The translations under genes were made by a program, and so were the position numbers. Source: Guadua angustifolia (lineage: Eukaryota > Streptophyta > Magnoliopsida > Poales > Poaceae). From it: a stretch of DNA of 64,000 bases. Location of the stretch: assembly GCA_036346375.1 (NCBI GenBank), contig JAYEVE010001051.1, forward strand, positions 1-64,000, read 5' to 3'. Position 1 is the stretch's first letter; each line of letters starts with the position of its first letter. Below are positions 47,761 to 58,149 of this stretch, piece by piece. The notes under the pieces are model-generated. The model did not search any database. It was not told the DNA's origin and saw only the letters and a list, made by a program, of their open reading frames with translations.

Positions 47761-48359
47761 CCGAGACATTCGAGAGCTTACAGCCTTCAGGATGAAGCTT
47801 AACCCAAAGTGTGTGTCGGGGGCTCCCTCGGCGTCGTGCTAATCTCCGATGGGGAAAAGCTCAAATATGTCTTTCAACTCCATTTCGGTGAGATCGAACA
47901 ACGCCACGTCTACGGCGCTCATACACGGACTCAGATATCGCCATATCATTTGGTATCCGACGATTGACGGTTCGCGAGGACTCTCGGTGGTGATCAATCA
48001 AGTCTGAAAAAGAGTGGTCGTCGTTGATGACAAAGATGGCTGCATATTGCCGAGGTGAGCAATTTGGAGGACAAGTTCGATGGTGGAGCTCACCCATGTA
48101 CTCCGAGGGACAACAGCAATGGACGAGTTTCGCCGGGTTAGGGCTCCACCGCCCGTAGTCCCGTCCGAGTCTTCGTGGAAGAGCTTCACGGGCGACTACT
48201 GAGCCGACAATGAGCCGCAACCGTCAGGAGAAGTGGCCGTGGCGAAATCATCGTCATCAACCCCGACTCGACAAAGCCCTATCTGGATTATCTCCTGAGG
48301 GAAGAGCTTCCTGAGGATCGCATACAAGCCGAGTACATAACGCGGCGAAGCAAAAGCTA
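47761..48359 (+). other. Degenerate Gypsy pol spacer
   Basis: The interval should hold the rest of RT and RNase H, but only scattered words such as FRMKLNPK (about 47790) are readable. The longest open frames are antisense and show no recognised domain. Confidence 0.5.
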
Positions 48360-48610
48360 CGTGATGGTCGGGGAGGAGCTCTTTCGAAAGAGTGCCTCCG
48401 GGGTCCTAAGACGGTGCATATCGGAGCGAGAAGGGAAGGATCTCCTCAAAGAAATTCACTCGGGGATCTGTGGACATCACGCGGCATCAAGCACTCTGGT
48501 TGGCAAAGCCTATCGGCAAGGATTCTTCTGGCCGACTGCCGTCACAGAAGCGGGGGATCCGAGGAAAAGGCCACACGACCTTGTGAGAAACCACAAGAGC
48601 AGACCCAGTC
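48360..48610 (+). pseudogene. pol: Gypsy integrase zinc-binding (H2C2) fragment
   Basis: The segment reads LFRKSASGVLRRCISEREGK, then KEIHSGICGHHAASSTLVGK and GFFWPTAV. This is the H2C2 region in front of a Gypsy integrase core. The second cysteine pair and the whole D,D-E core that should follow are absent: at about 48615 the sequence changes to the antisense-ORF region. Confidence 0.8.
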
Positions 48611-48937
48611 AGTAGTCGGATGGTGGATCAGCGGCGGAACATCAAAAAGGTCGTAGCACTCACCTCGGGAGGGGGGTTCGCCAAGCAAATGGCCTTCGGG
48701 GTGTGGTCTAGGAGGATTGCGACATCCGGGGCCAGAAGGTCGCTCATCCGGATAATGAGTGTCTCACGGTCGATGGCCTTCTGCGACCTCCCAAGCATCG
48801 GGTCGTCCTCCCGGTACTCATACCCCAAGAATACCCGCTCCTTGATGGGTGCACGTAACGAACGACAAAGTTGGAGAGAATTCCTACACCGTCGAATTCG
48901 CCTCCTTCAAGTCACAGGTCGGAGACGAGGAGCTCGC

Positions 48938-49609
48938 TCACTTGCCCCATTCATGATCGGGAGGGACCGCGGTCCAAGAAGGGGAAACTCTCGGGGGCTC
49001 ACCGGAAAAGGATGGAAGGCAAGGATCGAGGTTGGCGCAATAGAACCATTCCTGGTGCCACCCCTTGTTCGAGGTTATGAAGGGGATGGCAAAACAAATC
49101 TTCCTCGCCCCATCTCGCAGCTGGAAGCCGGCGCCTCCAACCGCCTTAAGGGAGCTCCTGCTCGGAAAAGGCTTGAGGAGGAAGAGGTGGCAGAAAAGGT
49201 TGAAATGCGGGCGAATTCCAAGAAATGCCTCGCAAAGATGAATGAAGACATCAATGTGGAGGATAGAATTGGGATTCAAGTGAACCAATTCAATGCCGTA
49301 GAAGGAAAGGAGCCCACTGGAAGAAATCGTGGGTCGGAGCCCGCAGACACACTGAAAGAAAGATTCAAGACGAGCGATCTCCTCGGAGCGAGGGGGGATA
49401 AAACTCACATGGCAGGGCGGCAAGGCCGACCAGGTCACCGCATGCATGACCCCTAGGGTGACCATCGCGTCCAAATGCATCTCCGTCAGCGTTGAGGTGA
49501 CCCAATCGTGGGCCGAGGCGGCAGGGAATCTCAGGAAGTGAGTCGACATTCCGGAGGAGATTATCGGCGACGAAGAGGAAAAAAGCGCGGCGGTGGCTAA
49601 CCCTAGCAA
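48938..49609 (-). CDS. Antisense ORF of the Gypsy element (Transposase_28-like)
   Basis: A 223-codon frame on the strand opposite to gag-pol, between pol and the 3' LTR. It contains FIPPRSEEIARLESFFQCVC, then PNSILHIDVFIHLCEAFLGI and HFNLFCHLFLLKP. This pattern is that of the plant family annotated as putative gypsy-type transposon (PF04195). The family has no known enzymatic activity. The frame continues in other frames towards 48640, so the full ORF is probably longer and damaged. The + strand ORF at 48620-49456 covering the same DNA is a shadow. Confidence 0.65.
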   Translation of the reverse strand: MLGLATAALFSSSSPIISSGMSTHFLRFPAASAHDWVTSTLTEMHLDAMVTLGVMHAVTWSALPPCHVSFIPPRSEEIARLESFFQCVCGLRPTISSSGLLSFYGIELVHLNPNSILHIDVFIHLCEAFLGIRPHFNLFCHLFLLKPFPSRSSLKAVGGAGFQLRDGARKICFAIPFITSNKGWHQEWFYCANLDPCLPSFSGEPPRVSPSWTAVPPDHEWGK

Positions 49610-50020
49610 TGGAACTCGCGAGTGCGATGAGCTTTTTGGAGATGAAGAAGCGGGGGCGTGAAGTGCGAGGGAGACTTAGCCCAGCGCGGCTCCTGGGAAC
49701 TATAAAGGACGACAACTGATCCCGCTTGAGGTGGGGACCGCGCCTCGACATGCCCGTTGCTGCCGGGTTTGACCGAGGCACGACTCATCCTGTCCTAGCC
49801 AACCGAATGCCATGATCGTGGCAGACAGCCATCGCCGGGACAAGAATCGGTTTGAGCACGATATGCCCCGTCGCCGGGTCGGCTATAAACGCCATTCCAT
49901 GCGGAACCCAAAAGCGACCGCACCTAAAATCGGTTAAAGCACCGCGATATGCCCCATGCCGTCACCGTTGGTTGCCGCAAGACGAATCAGATATTGCGGA
50001 GGGGCTCAATTCAGGGATTA

Positions 50021-50620
50021 CGATGGTGCGCTCCATGATAGGCCACGCTACGCTCTGACATGATCGGGTGTAAGCATCATCAAACCAATCCTAGGTACAC
50101 TCCATGTTGAGCCGACTGCTGTACATGTACGGGTACCGCTTGGCCAAGAGCCGAACAATGGTGCGCTCCATGACGGGCCACGCTACGCTCCGACAAGATC
50201 GGGCGTAGGCATCATCAAACTAATCTTGATGCACGCTCCATGTTGAGCCGACCGCCGTACATATACGGTACCGCTGGCCAAGAAGCCGAACAATAGTGCG
50301 CTCCATGACAGGCCACGCCACGCCTCGACACGATCGGGCGAGGCATCATCAGACTAATCTTGGGTACGCTCCATGTTGAGCCGATTGTCGTACATGTACG
50401 GGTACCACTTGGCCAAGAGCCGAACAATGGTGCGCTCCATGACGGGCCACGCTACGCTCCGACACGATCGGCATAGGCATCATCAGACTAGTCTTGGGTA
50501 CGTTCCATGTTGAGCCGACTGTCGTACATGTACGGATATCGCTCGGCCAAGGGCCGAATAATGGTGTGTCCCATAGTAAGCCACGCTACGCTCCGATATG
50601 ATCGGGTGTGGGCACCCTCA
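50021..50620 (+). repeat. Tandem array, ~135-bp unit, about 4.5 copies
   Basis: GTGCGCTCCATGA starts units at 50026, 50161, 50296 and 50430, and a diverged one starts at 50564. Each contains GGCCACGCTACGCTC, GATCGGG, CATCATCA, CATGTTGAGCCGA and GGCCAAGAGCCGAA. The array lies between the antisense ORF and the 3' LTR. Internal ORFs are by-products of the repeat. Confidence 0.93.
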
Positions 50621-50850
50621 AGCCGAATCAAGTTGTTCGTCGGGCTAAGCCGACTGCCATTCACGGGCAAGGATACATTCCACGGGCAGCCGATCACCGA
50701 GGCCATGGCAAACCGGGTTACAAACCACTCGGGAGAGTTAGCGCGAGGTAGTTGAGTCCTTCACGACCTCCCCACCAAGCGATGTGACGACGGGAGAGCA
50801 TCACGGCGGCCAAAAGGCGGACCTAAAGGGGGCAGCTCAGCCACGAAGCA

Positions 50851-50862
50851 CTCGGGGGCTAC
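50851..50862 (+). other. Polypurine tract of the Gypsy element
   Basis: CTCGGGGGCTAC directly before the 3' LTR (50863). This is the usual form in grass Gypsy elements. Confidence 0.8.
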
Positions 50863-51396
50863 TATGGAACCTATCGGACTGGGTATCTAATCAAGAGGCC
50901 GACCGGATCAGCCCATGGGGGTGGGCCGGGCCAACCATGCAAAAAGGAGGAGCTTTCGAAGGTCTCACCACGCATGGACAAAAAGAAGATCGAGAGGTGG
51001 AAGCGACAAGGGTAGGTAACGGGCGCTGTACCTCAAGCATTACGGCTGCTTCCTCTGCATGCTCGCATGCTGGTCGGTTAAGCACAGACGGTCTTTCTAT
51101 CGCCTCCAATCTGCCTCTCTTTGCTCTGCTTCAACAACCTCGGCGGGTGCGGCGGCGCTTCCATCGGGTATATAGAGAGAAGGAACCTTAGACGAAGGGG
51201 GACATCTGTAATAGAGAACTTGTAAACAAGAACGTCACACTTACACCAGAAACAACGAATGCAAGACTAGGGTGTTATCTCCATTGGAGAGCCCGAACCT
51301 GGGTAAAAATTGCCTCGTGTCTTGCATTACCATCAGACTTAGATCTTTCGCCTTGCCCCACTCCCTTTTCTTCATTGTCGGTTACAACCATCGACA
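50863..51396 (+). repeat. 3' LTR of the Gypsy element
   Basis: 534 bp, starting TATGGAACC (the first G of the TG dinucleotide is A here) and ending ATCGACA, followed by the target duplication GTTAG. The last ~260 bp are almost identical to the 5' LTR. The middle part (51015-51165) differs by several small indels. Confidence 0.92.
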
Positions 51397-51401
51397 GTTA
51401 G

Positions 51402-52240
51402 GATTATAAAATCAGTAGACTTTTGAGCTAGGCTCATAGCCGACAAACACAGCTGTCATGCTCCTATCTTCAAGTTTCTTGAGGTGTGGAATTGTCACCT
51501 TGACATGTGCAACACAGCCAAAAACCCGAAAGTGATGTACTTTCGGTTTTCTTTAGTACCACATCTCATATGGTGTTTTGGCTTCAACACTTCGTGTTGG
51601 TGATCGGTTCAAGAGGTAAACAGCCGTTTCTACATCCTCTCCCCAAAACCTGTCAGGCATGTTTTTGTTCCTCAGAAGGTATCTAGCTATACCCACAATG
51701 GTCTAATTTCGACATTTGGCCACCCCATTCTGCTGCGGGGAATAAGGTGCAGTGAGAGGTCGTCTCATCCCTTGTTGTGCACTAAATTCATCAAAAACTT
51801 GTGACACAAACTCTCCACCTCGATTAGTATGTAGAGCCTTCATTTTCATATCCACTTTGAACTCAGCCAATGCCTTGATCTTCTTAAAACCAGACAATGC
51901 TTCATCTTTACTTTTGATCAATACCACCCACATGAATCGTGAATAATCATCAACCATGAGTAAGACATATTTGTTTCTAGTCTGTGTTTGTGGACTAATT
52001 GGGCCACATAAATCTGCATGCACAAGCTCTAAAGGCATCTTTGCACGGTATGTTGATTTCTGTGGAAACGGTTTACATTTTTGTTTTCCCACAAACAAGC
52101 CTCACAAAGCTGCTTTAGATGATCAATGTGAGGCATTCCTTCAACAATTTCTTTCTGTGACAAATTTTTCAATGCTTAGAAATTTATATAACCATACCTA
52201 GCATGCCAAAGCCACTCTTTCTCATCGTACTTTGTCATGA
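51402..52240 (-). pseudogene. pol: Copia pre-integrase and integrase, catalytic residues changed
   Basis: On the - strand the pre-integrase region lies near 52230-52080 (EGMPHID, LKQLCEACL). Integrase follows with PLELVHADLCGPI (first Asp present). The second Asp position reads HTNRGGEF (Asn instead of Asp, near 51825), and the Glu position reads NGVAKCRN (Lys instead of Glu, near 51712). Both changes are G to A on the coding strand. The rest of the domain follows in other frames down to 51402, where the Gypsy element was inserted. Confidence 0.85.
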
Positions 52241-52440
52241 GACATATACGTTGTGCACACTTCAACTGATGAACATAAAGTTGATTCCATGATCTCTTTA
52301 CTTTGATCAACAGCTTACCTTCTTAATCATATATGATTATGATTAGTGACATATTTGAGAGATCTCCCAATTGTTCAATAGTGTCGATGATTTGTAGAAA
52401 CTTGTCAGGGACAACATTAAACAGTTTCTCAACCACAGCA

Positions 52441-52917
52441 TTATCCTTCACTTCTGTCACCCACTGTGGTGGTGAGTTTATAAGAGAACTCGGTGATACT
52501 CTCAGAATCCTGCATAGTCATGCGATTGAGTTGCCTCTTAAGTGCTTGCACCCTTGCCTTCTTGACATGATCCTCACCAACGCGCATCTCCTTGGTGGCT
52601 TCCCAATATTCCTTGGTCGTTTCATTCTCTGCGATGGCCATCATCACAATATTGGGCACAACTTGGGAGATCACAGCAAGAGCACCCTGATCCTTTTCAT
52701 CTTTGATAGGTGTTGCTCCTTCAATCGCTGCCCATACTCCAAGAGACCGCAAGATGATTTTCATTTTTACTGCCCATAAGCCATAGTTGGTATCATTGAG
52801 AATCAGATATTGAATTGGCATTGCACTAGCTCTTGCCAATTTCCTCCTTGTTATTGATGTTTCTGCACTAGACAATGACATTTCATCACTACCGATCGTA
52901 CTAGGCAGAAGTTCCAT
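52441..52917 (-). pseudogene. gag: Copia gag (main copy)
   Basis: ATG at 52917, after the primer-binding site TGGTATCAAAGCT (complement of 52932-52944). The product has LNDTNYGLWAVKMKIILRSL, GVWAAIEGATP, VMMAIAENETTKEYWEATKE and ALKRQLNRMTMQDSESITEF. It is open for 158 codons, then runs into a region without a clear zinc knuckle (52240-52440). It is almost the same gag as at 40952-41516 but has no MITE. Confidence 0.88.
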
Positions 52918-52946
52918 GGTTTCTTAGCCAAAGCTTTGATACCAAA

Positions 52947-53359
52947 TGTTGAAACTAAGCAAAACAAGTTTGCTTCAAGTTTTTCTCTTCAGCTAAAATT
53001 CCTCTCAGGTCTAAACTTTAGATACTGAAAAATTTAGAGTGAAGATGAACTAGAATCAAAGAAAGATATTGTGTTGCAAAACCATCGTAGCATTTTCGGG
53101 TTTTCTCATTACTCTTTTATATGCTAAAATTACAGATGTTTGGGGATAACAAACTCAAGATCTTTGACCAAATCAAAATAGACTCGGTTGCTAATAGAGT
53201 TTTTAACTCACACGCTATACTGTATCGAATCCGGCAAATGACTTATCTGGCAAACCAAAACAGAGATACTTCTCATTACAACTGTTGACTCTGATTCAAA
53301 CTAAAACAAAACTGAAACTCTGCAAAAACCCAAACTCTACACAACCAATTTAGCTTGCA
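52947..53359 (-). repeat. 5' LTR of the Copia element (right copy)
   Basis: 413 bp, TG...CA in - orientation (TGCAAGCTAAATTGG to TTTCAACA). It matches 41546-41986 with small indels. GTGAC follows at 53360-53364. The matching duplication would be at the original left end of the element, which is lost. Confidence 0.88.
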
Positions 53360-54967
53360 GTGACAACATCCCATAGTGAGGAAGAAGGGATCAAGGACAG
53401 TAGTAGGCTAGCAGGCGGCTGCATCCGCCAGTGTCCAGCTTAGGGACGGTAGGCTCCAAATGGTGGCGGCGAGGGAGACTGACGACGATGGCTTACAGGA
53501 CTAGAGGCATGGGAGTATGGCAGCAACAGTTGGCAAGACCGGTCGAGAGGAAATCCAAGGAGGGATAGGACGGTGGACCTAGCACTGGTCAGTGACAGAG
53601 ATTAGGGTTATAGGCAATTGTATTGGTTAGGGTTAGGGGTAGAGGTGCCAAACCTAGATAGGAGGTGCACACGAGAGGGACAAGGTCGCTAGCCGCCGAT
53701 CGTCGTCGCCATGTTTGCCCGTAGCGTCGCTGTGGTGTGCACAAAGGGAGTGCCTCAAGTCGCTCTGACTCCAATCTCATGGGTTGGGATTTGGGAGGTG
53801 TCGATGCGAACGATTGCATCTAGGGCTCGTGTGAGGAGGGTGAGGGGGTAAGTCAATGGAATTTGTAGGTAAATAGCAACAACTTTAGGTGGTACTTCTT
53901 ATTCAGCTAGGTTCGCTCCCCCACAAGAATCCACCCTAAGATCGCTACGAGTTGCTTGCACATTTTTCACTTTTCTCCTCATGAGAAGAAGGATCCGATC
54001 TTTTTGGAAGTTGGGTGTTTGGCGCTCTATGAGATCGAAACTAGAACTAGGAGTAGGAGCTATACCAAAGAGGCCTTTAATACTCTTACAATCCTAAAAA
54101 TAAGATTATAGGATCATGATCAAAACTTACAGTTGTACCTATCCTAGTAATTAAATATGAATACTTAATTGTTTATGCCCTTCCGATTATAAAATTTCAC
54201 CTTTGATCCATTCATGTATACTACCATTTGTATACAAAATAATATATCTTTCATTTAGACTATATTTTTATGAAATAAAGTTTTTCAAAATACAATTCTA
54301 GAAGGATATTACCATTCAAATATATAGTATATTTGAAGAAATGTTTATTTAGTAGAATCAATGGGATCTTATATTTTAAGATTCAATTCTACTAGGGCAT
54401 CTCCGACTCAATTCAATATCATGATCCTAACAACCTTAGTTTGCTCTCTACCACATACGACCTCACAATTGCAATCGATCATTTCTTGAATTTAAATGCG
54501 ACTTGCGCTTTGGGACAAAATAGTGTACTGAGACCGTAGGGCCATTTTACATTTGTTCCGCTATGTCTTTTTTAAAAAAAATTGACCAAGAGCTATAATA
54601 TTCACTAAAGAAAGAGAACAATAGCCATGCTACAAACGCATACACCAACATGCACCCACACCCATGCGCTTGCACCCGGCCCTCGCGAGCACGTGTGGCA
54701 AGCGGAGCTCAACCACGGATGAACGAGGCACGCACCTGGCGCCTATGCCAGCCAACTGAGCTAAACTCGGTTTGTTCTGTTCTGCTATGTTGAATGCTAC
54801 ACAGCCTATATTGCAGTGTGGAATCTTGAATGTTGTTAGGTACGGAAATTTTTACAAACCTTGATATGACTTTTTTTAATGGTGTTATCATATTCAAAAA
54901 TTAAAAATAATTATATTTGTAGAGGCCCAAACGGTTACTTAGTTACACCCTTCCGGCTATATTAAAC
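53360..54967. other. Intergenic, no recognised gene
   Basis: 53360-53840 is of mixed to G/C-rich composition with short open frames lacking known motifs. 53850-54600 is A/T rich. Around 54640-54770 there is a C-rich stretch with ACGCATACACCAACATGC and ACTGAGCTAAACTCGG, which I could not assign. Confidence 0.35.
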
Positions 54968-54970
54968 TTA

Positions 54971-55020
54971 GGGTGTGTTTGGTAGAGCTCCAACTCCATC
55001 AGATCCGTGGAGCTGGAAGC
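54971..55020. mobile_element. Truncated copy of the 38941-39128 MITE
   Basis: GGGTGTGTTTGGTAGAGCTC, then CATCAGATC and GTGGAGCTGGAAGC, match the left end of the Tourist-like MITE. TTA precedes it at 54968-54970. The right half is missing. Confidence 0.7.
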
Positions 55021-55079
55021 TAAAATCTTATTCTTAAACTTTTTGAAACACCCCAATTCAAACTCAAATTGCTTGAAGA

Positions 55080-55350
55080 CCGTTCACAAAGTTGGGAGAC
55101 CAGTTTAGAAGTCAGGCGACCATGAAACACTTGGGCGACAGTTTGGGCACACAGCGACTAGTAGGACACTTCAGGCGGCGATAGAGAACACTGGCGACCC
55201 GGTGGGACACTGAGGCGACCAATGAGGACACTTGGGCGACCAGTTTGAGCACTGGTGAGCAGAGAATACTTGGGCGACCAGTTTAGCACTTGGGCGAGCG
55301 GGTTGGGCGACCACGTGAACAGTTGGGCGACCACGCGCACAGTCTGGGTG
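55080..55350 (-). repeat. Clustered GGGCGACCA words in the LTR
   Basis: About ten irregular copies of TTGGGCGACCA or its variants occur every 20-40 bases. More are scattered to 55750. Dense short words of this kind in LTR promoters are reminiscent of the repeated motifs of Sirevirus LTRs, but the word is not the one I know from those elements. Confidence 0.7.
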
Positions 55351-55384
55351 AGCAAACCAATATATATCCACTAAAATAGAAATT

Positions 55385-55890
55385 TCCAAAGATCCAACTG
55401 TTAGATTGATGTGAAATTTTATTTGTAGAAACTAGACTTAATTCCTCAGCTAACAAAAAAAGAATCAGGTCAATCGGATCTACGGATCTAAAGTTATGTC
55501 CTTCATAAGATGACCAAATCCAGCGACCACGCGAGCGCAAGGCGGCGGGACATCAATCTGGGCGACCACAAATTACAGAAGATATAACCATTGGATTGAT
55601 GTGAAATTTTAACTGTATAAACTAGACTCAATTCTGAAGTGAACAAAAAAAAAGAATCAGGTCGATCGGATCTATGGATCTAAAGTTATGACTTTTCCAA
55701 GATGACAAACAATTAGCGATCTAACAGCTGGGCGACCAGGCTAGCAATCTGGGTGACCACAAATTACCGAAGATCTAACCATTGGATTGATATGAAATTT
55801 TAATTGTAGAAACTAGATTCAATTACGAATCAAATCTAATAAGAATTAATCCAATCGGATCTACGGATCAAAAGATATTACCTTCGCAAG
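55385..55890 (-). repeat. Three ~190-bp tandem units in the LTR
   Basis: GATTGATGTGAAATTTTA starts units at about 55409, 55595 and 55788 (GATATGAAATTTTAATTG in the last). Each continues with AACTAGA, AGAATCAGGTC or a related word, CGGATCTA and AAAGTTATG. They are separated by GGGCGACCA words. Confidence 0.88.
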
Positions 55891-56284
55891 ATGATACCTT
55901 TACAAAGAACCGAACTCCGTGATAAACTTCATGACTGCTGTGATGAACAAAACTTCAAGCGATCGATCAACTATGTCGAAGCCAAGAGCAAATCATGGCT
56001 GCAAGAAGTAGCTCTCTAGAAGATTGTTTTTATTTCATTGTCTAAAGTACTCTAACACAAGAGTACAAACCCTAAAATCTTGCTCAAGAATAAACAGGGG
56101 ACACTTCCCCTTATTTATACTGAGCAATCCTAACGGATAGAATACAACTCCACTTCCAACATGGAAAGAGTCGTATACATCTCAACTTGGCGATATGAAA
56201 AATGAAGCAACTAACAACTCGGGGCAAGCAAGTAGTTTCAACTCCATCTAGTAGACCAAAATAATCTTGATAACATGAAAGCTG

Positions 56285-56430
56285 CATGTGGCATGCTTGA
56301 AGCATACTTCTTTTATTTTCAATGAATGGCATGCTTGAAGCATACATCTTATCTTTTAGGGAATGGCATGCTTGTAGCATACATCTTATCTTTTAGGGAA
56401 TGACATGCTTGAAGCATACATCTTGAAACT
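56285..56430 (-). repeat. 37-38-bp tandem repeat, four copies
   Basis: GGCATGCTTGAAGCATAC, or a close variant, occurs about every 38 bp at 56288, 56327, 56365 and 56401, followed by TCTTATCTTTTAGGGAAT in the middle copies. Each unit contains a short palindrome around GCATGC and GCTTGAAGC. Confidence 0.9.
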
Positions 56431-56788
56431 TTTGCACATTTTGATAATTTTGACAAGCTTCTTGCAGATTTGAGCCCCTTTTTTATTCCTTTTCTTTTAT
56501 TGTAAACATGCAAAGTGATTAAATGGTCTATGAAAGAGTAAAGCTGAAAATACACATGCTTCATAGCCCAAATTTGTTAAGGCGATTCATTATCAAGCCT
56601 ATAGAAGCAAGATATCACAAGGTATTAGTTATAGGCGGTCAAACCAAGGAATTCGCAATGTCACTTTTAGTTCAAGTAAGGCAATTTAGATTATCATATA
56701 TAAGCTCAATTACATAATATATAAAGAAATATGATAAAGTAAGCTCATTAAATATGAGACTTGGCATAAAACTCCCCACAAAACAAGC

Positions 56789-57240
56789 TCATGGAATGCT
56801 GCTTGACTCTCCTCTCAAAAAGGCAAATCGAGAAGCATCAAGTAGTTTTGTGAAAATATCGACAATTTGCAATTCGGAATCAACAAAATGCAACACAACA
56901 TCTCCCTTTTCCACATGATCTCGAAGGAAATGATAGCGAATGTCAATATGCTTGGTTCGAGAATGTTGCCTTTGGATTTTTAGCAATATTAATAGCACTA
57001 GTGTTATCACGAAAAGGGGAACACTATCTAAGTTTAATCCAAAATCCTTTAAAGTTGATATCATCCAAAGCACTTGAGCACAACATGCGGCAAAGAAAGA
57101 ACATATTGATTCATCAGTTGAGACAGCAATGAAACTTGTTTTCTAGATGACCAAGCTACTAAATATGTACCAATAAAATGACATGTTCCAGATGTGTCGT
57201 GATCGGGATCGCCAACCGCAAAAAATGAGGTAGGGGTTAA
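56789..57240 (-). pseudogene. pol: Copia RNase H, truncated by the Gypsy insertion
   Basis: The - strand reads DTSGTCHFIGTYLVAWSSRK (57205-57140), then LWMISTLKDFGLNLDSVPLF and the end block HSRTKHIDIRYHFLRDHVEK near 56950 with DIFTKLLDASRFAFLRGE. This is the Copia RNase H and pol C-terminus. The active-site EAEY is replaced by a damaged MNQYVLS stretch. The upstream RT is missing from the window because a Gypsy element lies at 57241 and beyond. Confidence 0.85.
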
Positions 57241-57843
57241 TGAGAGCAGGACCACAAGCTGCGCTTTGCTCGAACAGGGAATGAGGTCGAGGAGGTCTAT
57301 GGTCGAACAAGGAGACAGCGGACGAGGCAGATTTATCTGGTTCGAGCCCCCGAGAAAATAATGACTCTACTCGAGCCGCCTTGTGGCGGTGCTTCTTGCC
57401 TTTGTGGATACAAAGGAGGATTACTGACTCAATCTTGGCGATGCTAAGTCTAGACTTGAACTCCGGTGTACGTGTGTTTGGTCCGTCCTTTCGGTGTTTA
57501 CAAATCTTGATCTTATACCCATTCTTCTTGCAGCATTCGGAGTAACCCTCGGATCGTGGCCTTTATGCATATTGATTGCGGTGGTAACTGTTCCGATCCG
57601 TCGCGCGCGCTGCATTACTCCATGATCCCGTTCTCAGAATAGCCAAGTGATAACGTGCAGGGATCAAGGACCCTTCACCGACCTTGAATCATCCCGAGCA
57701 ATAGGTCGTGAGGCCACGAGCTCGGGGATCTTGTGCTTTGACTCGAGTGGCCTCGGGCTTGATCTGAGTCTTTGGTCGAGGACCCACAGGCTAAAGAAAT
57801 TTTGGTTGTTGTGCTAACCACCAAGGGTTGCCCGGCCCAAACA
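57241..57843 (-). repeat. 3' LTR of the second Gypsy element
   Basis: In - orientation it begins TGTTTGGGCCGGGC, directly after the purine-rich tract GCCTCGGGGCTAGC (complement of 57844-57857). It ends CTGCTCTCA. TG...CA ends and a length of 603 bp are plausible, but the other LTR is not in the window, so the boundary near 57241 is an inference. Confidence 0.65.
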
Positions 57844-58149
57844 GCTAGCCCCGAGGCTCAAGGTCGAGAAGTAGCACCTGAATGGCCTCGAGCCTCACCC
57901 AATGGTCGTTAGCGGCAACCCTTGTAAGGTCTTGGAACCTTGTTCGAGGTCGAGGCGGAGATCGCAAAGTGAACCCAGGCGAGACACTGGCGACCTTTGA
58001 TTTTTCGAAATGATACGGATGCCAACAATGGCGGACACCGCAATGCCTCGAGTCCGCCGCTCAGTCTTAATTGAGCCCGTCTAATCATGCGTAGCGTCTT
58101 TTTGAGCCGTAGGAGATAAATCCTAAGGCGCCGTGGAAGACCCGAGCTT

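Larger units (their letters stand above)
43978..51396 (+). mobile_element. Ty3/Gypsy LTR retrotransposon with an antisense ORF
   Basis: 7419 bp, bounded by LTRs at 43978-44514 and 50863-51396 and the 5-bp duplication GTTAG at 43973-43977 and 51397-51401. It interrupts the - strand Copia between integrase and RT. Gag, protease, RT and the integrase zinc-binding part are recognisable but degraded. RNase H and the catalytic integrase core are missing. A long antisense ORF and a 135-bp tandem array fill the 3' third. Confidence 0.92.
40952..53359 (-). mobile_element. Copia element with shared LTR and extra gag copy, split by a Gypsy insertion
   Basis: On the - strand the order is LTR (53359-52947), primer site, gag (52917-52441), pre-integrase and integrase (52240-51402), then the Gypsy insertion 43978-51396. 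After it come the rest of integrase, RT and RNase H (43972-41997), LTR (41986-41546), another primer site, and a second gag copy (41516-40952) that ends at the CACTA junction. The repeated LTR-internal-LTR-internal order is what unequal recombination between two copies would leave. It can also be read as two adjacent insertions of the same family. Confidence 0.85.
55044..56766 (-). repeat. Long 3' LTR of a third Copia element
   Basis: In - orientation it begins TGCCAAGTCTCATATTTAA right after the RNase H end and a GTTTTGTGGGGAGTTTTA polypurine-like tract (56767-56785). It holds a promoter-like region (CAGTATAAATAAGGGG, complement of about 56110-56125) and two sets of tandem repeats. The left boundary near 55044 is only a guess from the TG (complement CA) and the MITE fragment before it. 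The partner LTR lies outside the window. Confidence 0.65.

Noticed and set aside
48620..49456. 278-codon + strand ORF as a Gypsy gene
   Set aside because: It shows no pol motif. The opposite strand over the same DNA has the recognisable antisense-ORF pattern.
54640..54780. tRNA- or SINE-like sequence (ACTGAGCTAAACTCGG)
   Set aside because: No cloverleaf with both A and B boxes and no poly(A/T) end could be made out.
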